Assembly: GCF_001514265.1 (NCBI RefSeq)
Contig: NZ_KQ948991.1
Location: 1 to 64,000 of the forward strand
From: Streptomyces resistomycificus
Lineage (GTDB): Bacteria; Actinomycetota; Actinomycetes; Streptomycetales; Streptomycetaceae
DNA length: 64,000 nucleotides
Direction of reading: 5' to 3'
A model generated the notes under the pieces. That model saw only the letters and a program-made list of their open reading frames with translations. It did not search any database and was not told where the DNA came from. The position numbers and the translations under genes are program-made. Of this stretch, positions 26,210-33,436 are shown piece by piece (the stretch's first letter is position 1; each line of letters starts with the position of its first letter).

Positions 26210-27694
26210 ATGCGGGGGAACCTTCGGCGCCCGGTCCCGGCGCACGCGGACGGTGGTACGGCCCTTCCTGACGGTCGCGGGGCCCGGCAGGACGGGCGTG
26301 TGGCACTGCCGGACGGTCGTGCGGCCCGGGCGGGCGCTCGCACCGGGCTGCCGGGCGTGCGCACGGGCCTCGGTACGGGTCTTCGTACCGGCCTTCCGGG
26401 CATGCGCACGGGACTCAGATGGAAGCTGAGCGCGGCCATCGCGCTGGTCGGCGCGCTGGTGGCGATCACGCTCAGCCTCGTGGTGCACAACGCGGCCCGG
26501 GTCTCGATGCTGGACAACGCGCGCGACCTCGCGGACGAGCGGGTGCAGATCGCGCAGCGCAACTACGAGGTGGCGCAGCGGCCGAACTTCCCCAACATCA
26601 AGATCGACGACCCGGATCTGCCGGCGGAGCTGCGCGCGAAGGTCGAGCAGGGGCGCCGGGCCACCTACGTCACCGACCGGGCGAACGGCGTGCCGGACAT
26701 CTGGGCCGCCGTGCCGGTCAAGGGCGGGAAGGTGCTGTCGCTGCACACCGGGTTCACCGACCGCAGCACCGACATCCTCAACGACCTCGACCAGGCCCTG
26801 ATCATCGGCTCCATCGCGGTCGTCCTCGGCGGCAGCGCGCTCGGCGTGCTCATCGGCGGCCAGCTGTCGCGCCGGCTGCGCAAGGCGGCCGCCGCGGCGA
26901 ACCAGGTCGCGGGCGGCCAGTCCGACGTACGGGTGCGGGACGCCATCGGCGGGGTCGTCCGGGACGAGACCGACGACCTGGCGAGCGCCGTGGACGCGAT
27001 GGCGGACGCGTTGCAGCAGCGGCTGGAGGCGGAACGCCGGGTCACCGCCGACATCGCGCACGAGCTGCGCACTCCGGTGACCGGACTGCTGACGGCCGCC
27101 GAACTGCTGCCGCCGGGGCGTCCCACCGAGCTGGTCCTCGACCGGGCGAAGGCCATGCGCACGCTCGTCGAGGACGTCCTGGAGGTGGCCCGCCTCGACG
27201 GCGCCTCCGAACGGGCCGAGCTGCAGGACATCATGCTGGGCGAGTTCGTCAGCCGGCGGGTGGCGGCGAAGGACCCGGCGATCGAGGTCCGGGTGGTGCA
27301 CGAGTCCGAGGTCACCACCGACCCGCGGCGCCTGGAGCGCGTGCTGTTCAACCTGCTCGCCAACGCCGCCCGGCACGGCAGGCCGCCGATCGAGGTCAGC
27401 GTCGAGGGCCGGGTCATCCGGGTCCGCGACCACGGCCCCGGCTTCCCCGAGGACCTCCTCGCCGACGGGCCGAGCCGCTTCCGCACGGGCAGCGCCGACC
27501 GGGCCGGCCACGGCCACGGTCTGGGCCTGACCATCGCGGCCGGGCAGGCCAGGGTGCTCGGCGCCCGGCTGACCTTCCGCAACGTACGGCCGGCGGGGGC
27601 GCCGGAGGAGGTCCCGGCGGAGGGGGCGGTGGCGGTGCTGTGGCTGCCGGAGCACGCGCCGACGGCCACGGGGAGCTACCCGATGCTGCCGTAG
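26210..27694 (+). CDS. cseC: sensor histidine kinase CseC
   Basis: Membrane sensor kinase (494 aa from ATG 26210; a TTG at 26186 overlapping the cseB stop by TTGA would give 502, ATG 26402 would give 430). Two membrane helices (LSAAIALVGALVAITLSLVV and ALIIGSIAVVLGGSALGVLI) flank a about 90-residue outer sensor domain. HAMP follows, then the H-box ADIAHELRTPVTG, N-box LLANAARHG, and G-boxes DHGPGFPEDL and GHGLGL. The first 60 residues before helix 1 are basic and contain GLRTGLPG-like repeats. It phosphorylates CseB in response to wall damage. Confidence 0.93.
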   Translation: MRGNLRRPVPAHADGGTALPDGRGARQDGRVALPDGRAARAGARTGLPGVRTGLGTGLRTGLPGMRTGLRWKLSAAIALVGALVAITLSLVVHNAARVSMLDNARDLADERVQIAQRNYEVAQRPNFPNIKIDDPDLPAELRAKVEQGRRATYVTDRANGVPDIWAAVPVKGGKVLSLHTGFTDRSTDILNDLDQALIIGSIAVVLGGSALGVLIGGQLSRRLRKAAAAANQVAGGQSDVRVRDAIGGVVRDETDDLASAVDAMADALQQRLEAERRVTADIAHELRTPVTGLLTAAELLPPGRPTELVLDRAKAMRTLVEDVLEVARLDGASERAELQDIMLGEFVSRRVAAKDPAIEVRVVHESEVTTDPRRLERVLFNLLANAARHGRPPIEVSVEGRVIRVRDHGPGFPEDLLADGPSRFRTGSADRAGHGHGLGLTIAAGQARVLGARLTFRNVRPAGAPEEVPAEGAVAVLWLPEHAPTATGSYPMLP

Positions 27695-27730
27695 CCCTCG
27701 GGCCGTGGCCCGGTGGCCGGGCGAGGCCCT

Positions 27731-28168
27731 TCAGCAGCCGAAGTCCTTCGAGAAGTCGAGCTCCTCGCTGCGCTCGGTCAGCGAGTACCAGTTGCCGTTG
27801 TCGTCGCGGAAGATCGCCTCCACGCCGTACGGCCGCTCCTGCGGTTCCTGGAGGAACTCCACGCCCCGGCTCCTGAAGGTCGCGTAGTCACCCCGGCAGT
27901 CGTCCGTGCGCAACGCCCCGGCGCCGATCACCCCCTTGGCGACCAGCGCCTTCAGCGCCTCGGAGGACTCGGGGTCCAGACCCGGCCCGTCGAGGCTCAT
28001 CAGCGCCAGCTCCACGTCCGGCTGGTCCTTGGCGCCCACGGTGACCCAGCGCATGTCCCCCATCGCGACCTCGCTGCGCACCTCGAAGTCGAGCTTCTCG
28101 GTGAAGAAGGCCTTGGTGCGCTGCTGGTCGAAGGTCCATACGGTGGTGATGCCCAGGCCCTTGATCAT
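27731..28168 (-). CDS. VOC-family (glyoxalase-like) protein
   Basis: 145-aa protein of the vicinal-oxygen-chelate superfamily: paired beta-alpha-beta-beta-beta modules, with KGLGITTVWTFDQQRTKAFF at the start, DMRWVTVGAKDQPDVELALM in the middle and FRDDNGNWYSLTE near the end. Such proteins are metal-dependent lyases, dioxygenases or antibiotic-binding proteins; metal ligands are not certain here. Its ATG overlaps the stop of the AraC-type gene by 4 nt, so the two are co-expressed and the regulator probably acts on the same small molecule. It is convergent with cseC. Confidence 0.88.
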   Translation of the reverse strand: MIKGLGITTVWTFDQQRTKAFFTEKLDFEVRSEVAMGDMRWVTVGAKDQPDVELALMSLDGPGLDPESSEALKALVAKGVIGAGALRTDDCRGDYATFRSRGVEFLQEPQERPYGVEAIFRDDNGNWYSLTERSEELDFSKDFGC

Positions 28169-28650
28169 GGCTCTGCTCTCCTGTCGGACGACGCCGGTCC
28201 CTCGTCGTCACCGTAGGCGGGGGCGGGCTCGCAACGCTTCTTCGAAGTTGCGGTGCGTGCCGTGGGGAAGCCCCCGGCCCACAGCATCGCGTAGCACCCG
28301 GGTATCAGCGCGGCGCCCCGGCCGACGTGCTCGGTCCGGTACTGGCTCGGCGAGAGCCCGGTGCGCGCCTTGAAGCGGGCCGAGAAGGTGCCGAGGCTGC
28401 TGAAGCCGACCAGGTGGCAGATCTCGGTGACGGTCAGGTCGGCGCCGCGCAGCATCTCCTCGGCCCGCTCGATGCGGCGGTGTGTGAGGTACTGGCCGGG
28501 TGTCTCGCCGTACGCCTCGCGGAAGGCCCGGATGAAGTGGTAGCGCGAGTACCCCGCGTGCGCGGCCACCGCGTCCAGGTCGAGCGCCGGATCGGCCCAG
28601 TCACGGTCCATGGCGTCCTTGGCCAGCCGCATCCGGTGCGTTTTGTCCAT
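28165..28650 (-). CDS. AraC-family transcriptional regulator
   Basis: 161-aa regulator consisting almost entirely of the AraC DNA-binding domain: the first helix-turn-helix in LDLDAVAAHAGYSRYHFIRA (about 23-42) and the second in VTEICHLVGFSSLGTFSARF (about 76-95), followed by RTGLSPSQYR. The 50 C-terminal residues (GCYAMLWAGGFPTARTATSK) are basic and unlike the family. I start it at ATG 28650 (MDKTHRMRLAKD); the longer frame to 28815 is not supported. It is first in a two-gene operon with the VOC gene. Confidence 0.88.
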   Translation of the reverse strand: MDKTHRMRLAKDAMDRDWADPALDLDAVAAHAGYSRYHFIRAFREAYGETPGQYLTHRRIERAEEMLRGADLTVTEICHLVGFSSLGTFSARFKARTGLSPSQYRTEHVGRGAALIPGCYAMLWAGGFPTARTATSKKRCEPAPAYGDDEGPASSDRRAEP

Positions 28651-28794
28651 GACCCCGATGGTGGCACGGGGCACTGACACAGGCGCGGGTCGGTGATCGG
28701 GGGCCGTTAGGCGTTCGCGAGCCGGGCTCTTTCGGGCCGGACGGTGGTACGGGGGCGGAGTCCCCAGCTCGAAGGATCGCCGCGGACCAACGCG

Positions 28795-28829
28795 GAAGGC
28801 CCCCGGGGCGGACACCGCCGGAGGCCTTC
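28795..28829. terminator. terminator hairpin after the MFS gene
   Basis: Outer stem GAAGGCC (28795-28801) with GGCCTTC (28823-28829), and inner GGCGG/CCGCC, just downstream of the minus-strand MFS stop codon (28852). Confidence 0.65.
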
Positions 28830-28851
28830 GCCGCGATTCCTCGATCCCGGG

Positions 28852-30444
28852 TCAGACGGCCTCGACCACGGGCGGCGGCACCGCGGCCCCGTCGGGCGTG
28901 TCCTCCCCCGCCTTCTGCGGCCCCGCTCCCTTCAGCGGAACCTCCTTCACGAACCACGCGCCCACCATGGCGATGACCGCCACCACCGACCCCAGCAGGA
29001 ACGCCGAGTGGGTGCCGGCCGACACCGCGTGCTGATACGCCTCGCGGGCGGCCTCCGGCAGCTTCGCCAGGCTCGCCGCGTCCAACTGCGCGGACTGCTC
29101 GGTCACCTTGGAGCCCAGCGCCCCGGCCCGCTCGGACATGACGTGCTGGACGCGGTTGTTGAACAGGGCGCCCATGATCGCGACGCCGAACGAGGAGCCG
29201 AGCGTACGGAAGAGGGTGGTGGACGAGGACGCGACGCCCATGTCCTTCATCTCCACGCTGTTCTGCGCGACCAGCATGGTGATCTGCATCAGACAGCCCA
29301 TGCCGAGACCGACGACGGCCATGAACACACCGGACGTGAACCGGCTCGTCCCGGTGTCCATCGTCGACAGCAGGTACAGCCCGACGACCATCAGCACGCT
29401 GCCGACGATCGGGAAGATCTTGTACCTGCCGGTGCTCGTCGTGACCCGGCCCGCGACCATCGAGGTCACCAGCATGGCGCCGAGCATCGGCAGGAGCAGC
29501 AGCCCGGAGTTGGTCGCCGAGGCGCCCTGCACGGACTGCTGGTACAGCGGCAGGAAGAGGGTGGCGCCGAACATCACGAAGCCGGTGATGAAGCCGATGA
29601 CCGACATCAGGGTGAAGTTGCGGCTGCGGAAGATGTGCAGCGGCACGATCGGCTCGGCGGCCTTGGTCTGCCAGAACACGAAGCCGATGAGCGAGGCCAC
29701 GCCGATCGCGATGAGCTCCATGATCCGCGCGGACGACCAGGCGTACTCCGTACCGCCCCAGGTCGTGACCAGGACGATGGAGGTGATGCCGACGGTCAGC
29801 AGCGCGGCGCCCAGGTAGTCGATCCGTGCCTCGGACCGCTTCCTCGGCAGGTGCAGGACGACGCTGATCGCGGCGAGCGCGATCACACCGAGCGGCAGGT
29901 TGATGTAGAAGGACCAGCGCCATCCCCAGTTGTCGGTGATGGTGCCGCCGACCAGCGGTCCGCCGATCATGGCCAGCGCCATGACGCCGGCCATCATGCC
30001 CTGGTACTTGCCGCGCTCCCGCGGCGGGATCAGGTCACCGATGATCGCCATCACGCCGACCATCAGACCGCCCGCGCCCAGGCCCTGGACCGCCCGGAAC
30101 CCGATCAGCTCACCCATGTTCTGGGCCATGCCGCTGAGTGCGGAGCCGATCAGGAAGATCACGATCGAGGTCATGAAGGCGCCCTTGCGCCCGTACATGT
30201 CGCCGAGCTTGCCCCAGATCGGGGTGGAGGCGGCGGTGGCCAGGGTGTACGCGGTGACGACCCACGAAAGGTGCTCGAGTCCGCCGAGCTCGCCGACGAT
30301 GGTCGGCATCGCGGTGCCCACGATCATGTTGTCGAGCATCGCCAGCATCATCGTGATCATGAGCGCGAGGAGGACCACCCGCACGCTCCTGGGCCGTTTC
30401 TCCGGTTCTGTCCGGGCCGTCTCGGTGTCCGCCATCGTTTCCAC
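28852..30444 (-). CDS. MFS drug:proton antiporter, DHA2 (14-helix) family
   Basis: 530-aa multidrug-type exporter. It shows the DHA2 signatures: LDNMIVGTAMPTIVGELGG in helix 1, motif A GKLGDMYGRKG between helices 2 and 3, and AVQGLGAGGLMVGVMAIIGD in the helix 4-5 region. About 14 hydrophobic segments are present. It is divergent from a TetR gene and shares a symmetric operator region, so it is probably repressed by that TetR and induced by the exported compound. The start at 30444 (METMADTE) could instead be the second Met at residue 4. Confidence 0.92.
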   Translation of the reverse strand: METMADTETARTEPEKRPRSVRVVLLALMITMMLAMLDNMIVGTAMPTIVGELGGLEHLSWVVTAYTLATAASTPIWGKLGDMYGRKGAFMTSIVIFLIGSALSGMAQNMGELIGFRAVQGLGAGGLMVGVMAIIGDLIPPRERGKYQGMMAGVMALAMIGGPLVGGTITDNWGWRWSFYINLPLGVIALAAISVVLHLPRKRSEARIDYLGAALLTVGITSIVLVTTWGGTEYAWSSARIMELIAIGVASLIGFVFWQTKAAEPIVPLHIFRSRNFTLMSVIGFITGFVMFGATLFLPLYQQSVQGASATNSGLLLLPMLGAMLVTSMVAGRVTTSTGRYKIFPIVGSVLMVVGLYLLSTMDTGTSRFTSGVFMAVVGLGMGCLMQITMLVAQNSVEMKDMGVASSSTTLFRTLGSSFGVAIMGALFNNRVQHVMSERAGALGSKVTEQSAQLDAASLAKLPEAAREAYQHAVSAGTHSAFLLGSVVAVIAMVGAWFVKEVPLKGAGPQKAGEDTPDGAAVPPPVVEAV

Positions 30445-30471
30445 TCCCCTGGGTCCCGCCCCCGGCCGATC

Positions 30472-30544
30472 ACTTACTTGCTGACCGGCTAGTTGTCTAC
30501 ACTCGGGGAAAGTAGACCCGTAACTAGCCGGGCGTCAAGTAAGT
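30472..30544. promoter_or_regulatory. divergent MFS/TetR promoter with two inverted operators
   Basis: A large dyad centred on 30508: ACTTACTTG (30472-30480) and CCGGCTAGTT (30485-30494) on the left match CAAGTAAGT (30536-30544) and AACTAGCCGG (30522-30531) on the right. Each arm reads as one imperfect palindrome, ACTAGCCGGNCNNCAAGT (30523-30540 and the complement of 30476-30493), a size typical of a TetR site. On the minus strand TTGACG (30538-30533), an 18-nt spacer and TACTTT (30514-30509) form a good MFS promoter overlapped by one site. Confidence 0.75.
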
Positions 30545-30582
30545 TTTTGGGAAAGCGCACGGACCAGCCGAGGAGTGCGACG

Positions 30583-31179
30583 ATGGGCGGCATCATGGAC
30601 GGCACCAGGCAGCGGCGCCGCGGGGACACCCGTCAGCGCATCCAGGACGTAGCGCTCGAACTCTTCGCCGAGCAGGGCTACGAGAAGACCTCACTGCGCG
30701 AGATCGCCGAGCGCCTGGACGTCACCAAGGCGGCGCTCTACTACCACTTCAAGACCAAGGAAGAGATCCTCGTCAGCATCTTCGACGACCTGACGCAGCC
30801 GATCCTCGACCTGATCGAGTGGGGCAGGCGGCAGCCGCACACGCTGGAGACGAAGCAGGAGATCGTACGCCGCTACAGCGACATCCTGGCCGGCGCGGCG
30901 CCCTTGTTCCGCTTCATGCAGGAGAACCAGGCGGCGGTCCGGGAACTGCGCATCGGCGAGACCTTCAAGGAGCGCATGCAGGGCCTGCGCGAGATCGTCG
31001 TCGACCCGGACGCGGAACTGGTCGACCAGGTCCGCTACGTGAGCGCGATCTTCACCCTGCACGCCGGGATGTTCCTGCTCCAGGACCTCGCCGGCGATGA
31101 CGAGGACAAGCGCAGGGCGGTCCTGGAGGTGGCGGCGGACCTGGTGAACCAGGCCCACCGGGGGACTCCGAAGCCGTAG
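30583..31179 (+). CDS. TetR-family repressor of the divergent MFS exporter
   Basis: 198-aa regulator. The DNA-binding domain is QRIQDVALELFAEQGYEKTS (about 16-35) and LREIAERLDVTKAALYYHFK (36-55). The ligand-binding half follows. The start ATG 30583 has GAGGAG 7 nt upstream; ATG 30595 is an alternative. Its location opposite the DHA2 exporter, with two operator-like sites between them, predicts repression of both genes and release by a drug-like ligand. The natural ligand is unknown. Confidence 0.92.
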   Translation: MGGIMDGTRQRRRGDTRQRIQDVALELFAEQGYEKTSLREIAERLDVTKAALYYHFKTKEEILVSIFDDLTQPILDLIEWGRRQPHTLETKQEIVRRYSDILAGAAPLFRFMQENQAAVRELRIGETFKERMQGLREIVVDPDAELVDQVRYVSAIFTLHAGMFLLQDLAGDDEDKRRAVLEVAADLVNQAHRGTPKP

Positions 31180-31245
31180 CCCGGAGCCCTTCGGCCGTCA
31201 TGTACCGGAGCCCTTCGGCCGCCACACCCCCGGACCTTCACGCCG

Positions 31246-31866
31246 TCAGACCTTCACGCCCTTGGAGCGCAGGAAGGCGACCGGGTCGATGGCCGACCCG
31301 TAGTTGGCGGTCGTCCGGATCTCGAAGTGCAGGTGCGGGCCGCTGGAGTTGCCGGTGTTGCCGGACAGGGCGATGCGCTGACCGGTCTTGACGATCTGAC
31401 CGACCTTCACGTCGACCCGGGACAGGTGGGCGTACTGGGAGAACGTCCCGTTGCCGTGCTTGATGACGACGGCGTTGCCGTACGCGGGACCGTCACCGGC
31501 GCCGTTGCCGCCCGCCTTGACGACGGTGCCGCCGTGCGCGGCGACGACCTTGGTGCCGCTCGCCACGGCGAAGTCCTGGCCGCTGTGGGTGGACTGCCAC
31601 ATGCCGCCGGCCTGGGCGTAGCTGGCGGAGAGCTTGTACTTCGCCACCGGGTCCACCCAGGAGGCGGCCTTCTTGGCGGCGGCCGACTTGGCGGTGGTGG
31701 CCTTGGTGGTGGCCTTGGTGGCGGCGACGGTGGCCACGCCGGTGTCGGCGGCGGCCGCGACCCCGGCCCCCAGTACGACCGACACGCCCAGGCCGGTGGC
31801 CAGCACGGCCGCACGGGTCCGGAGGGCGGACGTACGGGAAGAACGGGACGAGACACGCTGGGACAT
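31246..31866 (-). CDS. secreted M23-family peptidoglycan endopeptidase
   Basis: 206-aa secreted enzyme. The N-terminus has a signal peptide (basic SQRVSSRSSRTSALRTR, then AAVLATGLGVSVVLGAGVAA and AAAA-D cleavage site near residue 41). An Ala/Lys/Thr-rich linker (about 45-70) precedes the LytM/M23 domain. Metal and catalytic motifs are HSGQDFAV (H-x3-D), and SGPHLHFEIR (HxH). It cleaves peptide cross-links in the wall. ATG 31866 has GAGGTG a few bases upstream. Other Streptomyces M23 genes are preceded by c-di-AMP riboswitches; I could not recognise one here. Confidence 0.9.
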   Translation of the reverse strand: MSQRVSSRSSRTSALRTRAAVLATGLGVSVVLGAGVAAAADTGVATVAATKATTKATTAKSAAAKKAASWVDPVAKYKLSASYAQAGGMWQSTHSGQDFAVASGTKVVAAHGGTVVKAGGNGAGDGPAYGNAVVIKHGNGTFSQYAHLSRVDVKVGQIVKTGQRIALSGNTGNSSGPHLHFEIRTTANYGSAIDPVAFLRSKGVKV

Positions 31867-32316
31867 CGAACACCTCATGGGGAAGGGAACAGGGAGACCA
31901 CCCGGCGCACAGACATCCGCCGGATGGGGCATCCCTTGGTAACCCGCAGGCGCACGGTCCCCAAAACCGGTGATCTACGAGTAAACCTAGTACTTGGCCC
32001 CAAAACCGAAGGCTTCTTGACAGAGCGCCCATCCGGAATGAATCCACCCAGGACGGCACATTCGGTTGGGGAGTTACTGCCTGAATGTCCTTTTTGCCTG
32101 ATGGGCGAGTTCCACTATTCCGCGTAGTAACGGACAAATCGCCTGTGCGGCATGTCACCGGGTAGCGGGATCTGCGATCTCTGAATTACCTCGTCATGTG
32201 ACGCACGTCTCTGGCCACTTACCGTCGAGTAACCCTACGGTTCCCCTCGCGCCACCCTCACCAACGAACATGCACCCGCCCACTGCAGAACGTCCGGACG
32301 TGAGAGGAACCCCCAC
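31867..32316. other. divergent intergenic region, M23 peptidase / acid phosphatase
   Basis: 450 nt, noticeably A/T-richer than its surroundings and without a supported gene. The 11-mer CCCCAAAACCG occurs twice, 31959-31969 and 31998-32008, 39 nt apart. TTGACA lies at 32017-32022 on the plus strand but no good -10 follows. TAACCCTACGGT near 32230 may be the phosphatase -10 region. Both genes are secreted envelope enzymes, so shared regulation is possible. Confidence 0.4.
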
Positions 32317-32949
32317 ATGAGCAGACGCCGCCCCTGGGCGCGCCGCGCAGCCGTCACCGCCGTCTCCGCCGCCGCCCTCGTGGCGCTGGCCGTCCCCGCC
32401 GAAGCCGCGACGACGGCCACGAGCTCCTCCACCACCAGCGCGGCCGCCGCCGCGGACGTCGACTACGCCACCTGGCAGGTGGACTGCCAGGCCGTGATGG
32501 CCCAGGCCCTGCCTTATCTGAAGCAGCGGATCGCGAACACGAAGCCGGGCGAGAAGCAGGCCATCGTCTTCGACATCGACAACACCACCCTGGAGACCGA
32601 CTTCGGCTTCAGCTGGCCCCAGCCGGCCAACCAGCCGGTCCTGGACGTCGCCGAGTACGCCCAGGACCACGGCGTCGCCCTGTTCTTCGTGACGGCACGG
32701 CCCGGAATCATCTACTCGGTGACCGACTACAACCTCGACCACGCCGGCTACGAGGTCTCCGGCCTCTACGTCCGCAGCTTCGTCGACCTCTTCAAGGACG
32801 TCGCCGCCTACAAGACCGCCCAGCGCGTCGACATCGAGAAGAAGGGCTACACGATCATCGCGAACATCGGCAACAGCGCCACCGACCTGTCGGGCGGCCA
32901 CGCCGAGAAGACCTACAAACTGCCGGACTACGCCGGGCAGTTGTCCTGA
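32317..32949 (+). CDS. secreted HAD-family acid phosphatase
   Basis: 210-aa secreted phosphatase of HAD subfamily III (acid phosphatase B-like). A signal peptide (RRRPWARRAAVTAVSAAALV, cleavage near PAEAA, about residue 30) precedes the enzyme. The nucleophile motif is VFDIDNTTLETD (DxDNT, about 87-98), motif II is FFVTARPG, the Lys is in YKTAQR, and motif IV is IIANIGNSATDLSGG. It hydrolyses phosphomonoesters outside the cell. The gene ends with a very strong terminator. Confidence 0.92.
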   Translation: MSRRRPWARRAAVTAVSAAALVALAVPAEAATTATSSSTTSAAAAADVDYATWQVDCQAVMAQALPYLKQRIANTKPGEKQAIVFDIDNTTLETDFGFSWPQPANQPVLDVAEYAQDHGVALFFVTARPGIIYSVTDYNLDHAGYEVSGLYVRSFVDLFKDVAAYKTAQRVDIEKKGYTIIANIGNSATDLSGGHAEKTYKLPDYAGQLS

Positions 32950-32994
32950 CCTGATCCCGCACCCGGCTTGAGCCGGACGGCGGGCACGCACTTC

Positions 32995-33026
32995 GTGGGG
33001 CCGGTACCTTCGGGTACCGGCCCCAC
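32995..33026. terminator. strong UUCG-loop terminator after the acid phosphatase
   Basis: Perfect 14-bp stem GTGGGGCCGGTACC (32995-33008) and its complement (33013-33026), capped by the very stable TTCG tetraloop. Confidence 0.92.
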
Positions 33027-33085
33027 ACGCGTCACGGGTGCCGCGGCCGCGCGCCGACCGGAATCCACTGGCTGAGGGGGACGTC

Positions 33086-33436
33086 ATGAGCACCGCCAAC
33101 GAGCCGCACATCGAACTCGCGGACGCCGTGCAGACCATCCGCGACGAGCTGCTGACCGCGGCCCGGCGCTCGACGGGGCACGACATCGTCTTCGAACTGG
33201 GCGACATCCAGATGGAGTTCACCGTCGAGATGCGCAGGGAGGCCAAGGCCGGGGCCAAGGTCAAGGCGTGGGTCGTCGAGGCGGGCGCGGACGTCACCCG
33301 CACCGGCAGCCGTACCCACAAGGTCTCCGTCACCCTGCGGGCCCAGGACGCCCGGACCGGCGCGCCCCTGAAGGTCCGCAACGGCACCGAGGGAAGCGTC
33401 GACGCGTTCGGCCGTGGCACGCCCGCGACGCCGTGA
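33086..33436 (+). CDS. Trypco2-domain protein
   Basis: 116-aa protein made of one small alpha/beta domain: IELADAVQTIRDELLTAARR (about 9-28), DIVFELGDIQMEFTVEMRRE and KVKAWVVEAGADVTRTGSRT. This matches the trypsin-co-occurring domain 2 (Trypco2) described beside trypsin-NTPase genes in multicellular bacteria. It has no catalytic motif, no signal peptide and no membrane helix. Its stop overlaps the start codon of the next gene (TGATG at 33434-33438), so both are translated together; it probably binds or holds back the protease-NTPase partner. GAGGGGG lies upstream of the ATG at 33086. The preceding gene is shut off by the UUCG terminator. Confidence 0.85.
   Translation: MSTANEPHIELADAVQTIRDELLTAARRSTGHDIVFELGDIQMEFTVEMRREAKAGAKVKAWVVEAGADVTRTGSRTHKVSVTLRAQDARTGAPLKVRNGTEGSVDAFGRGTPATP

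Noticed and set aside
31870..32100. c-di-AMP (ydaO-type) riboswitch before the M23 peptidase
   Set aside because: Only a GGGGACC piece is present; the other conserved segments are missing.
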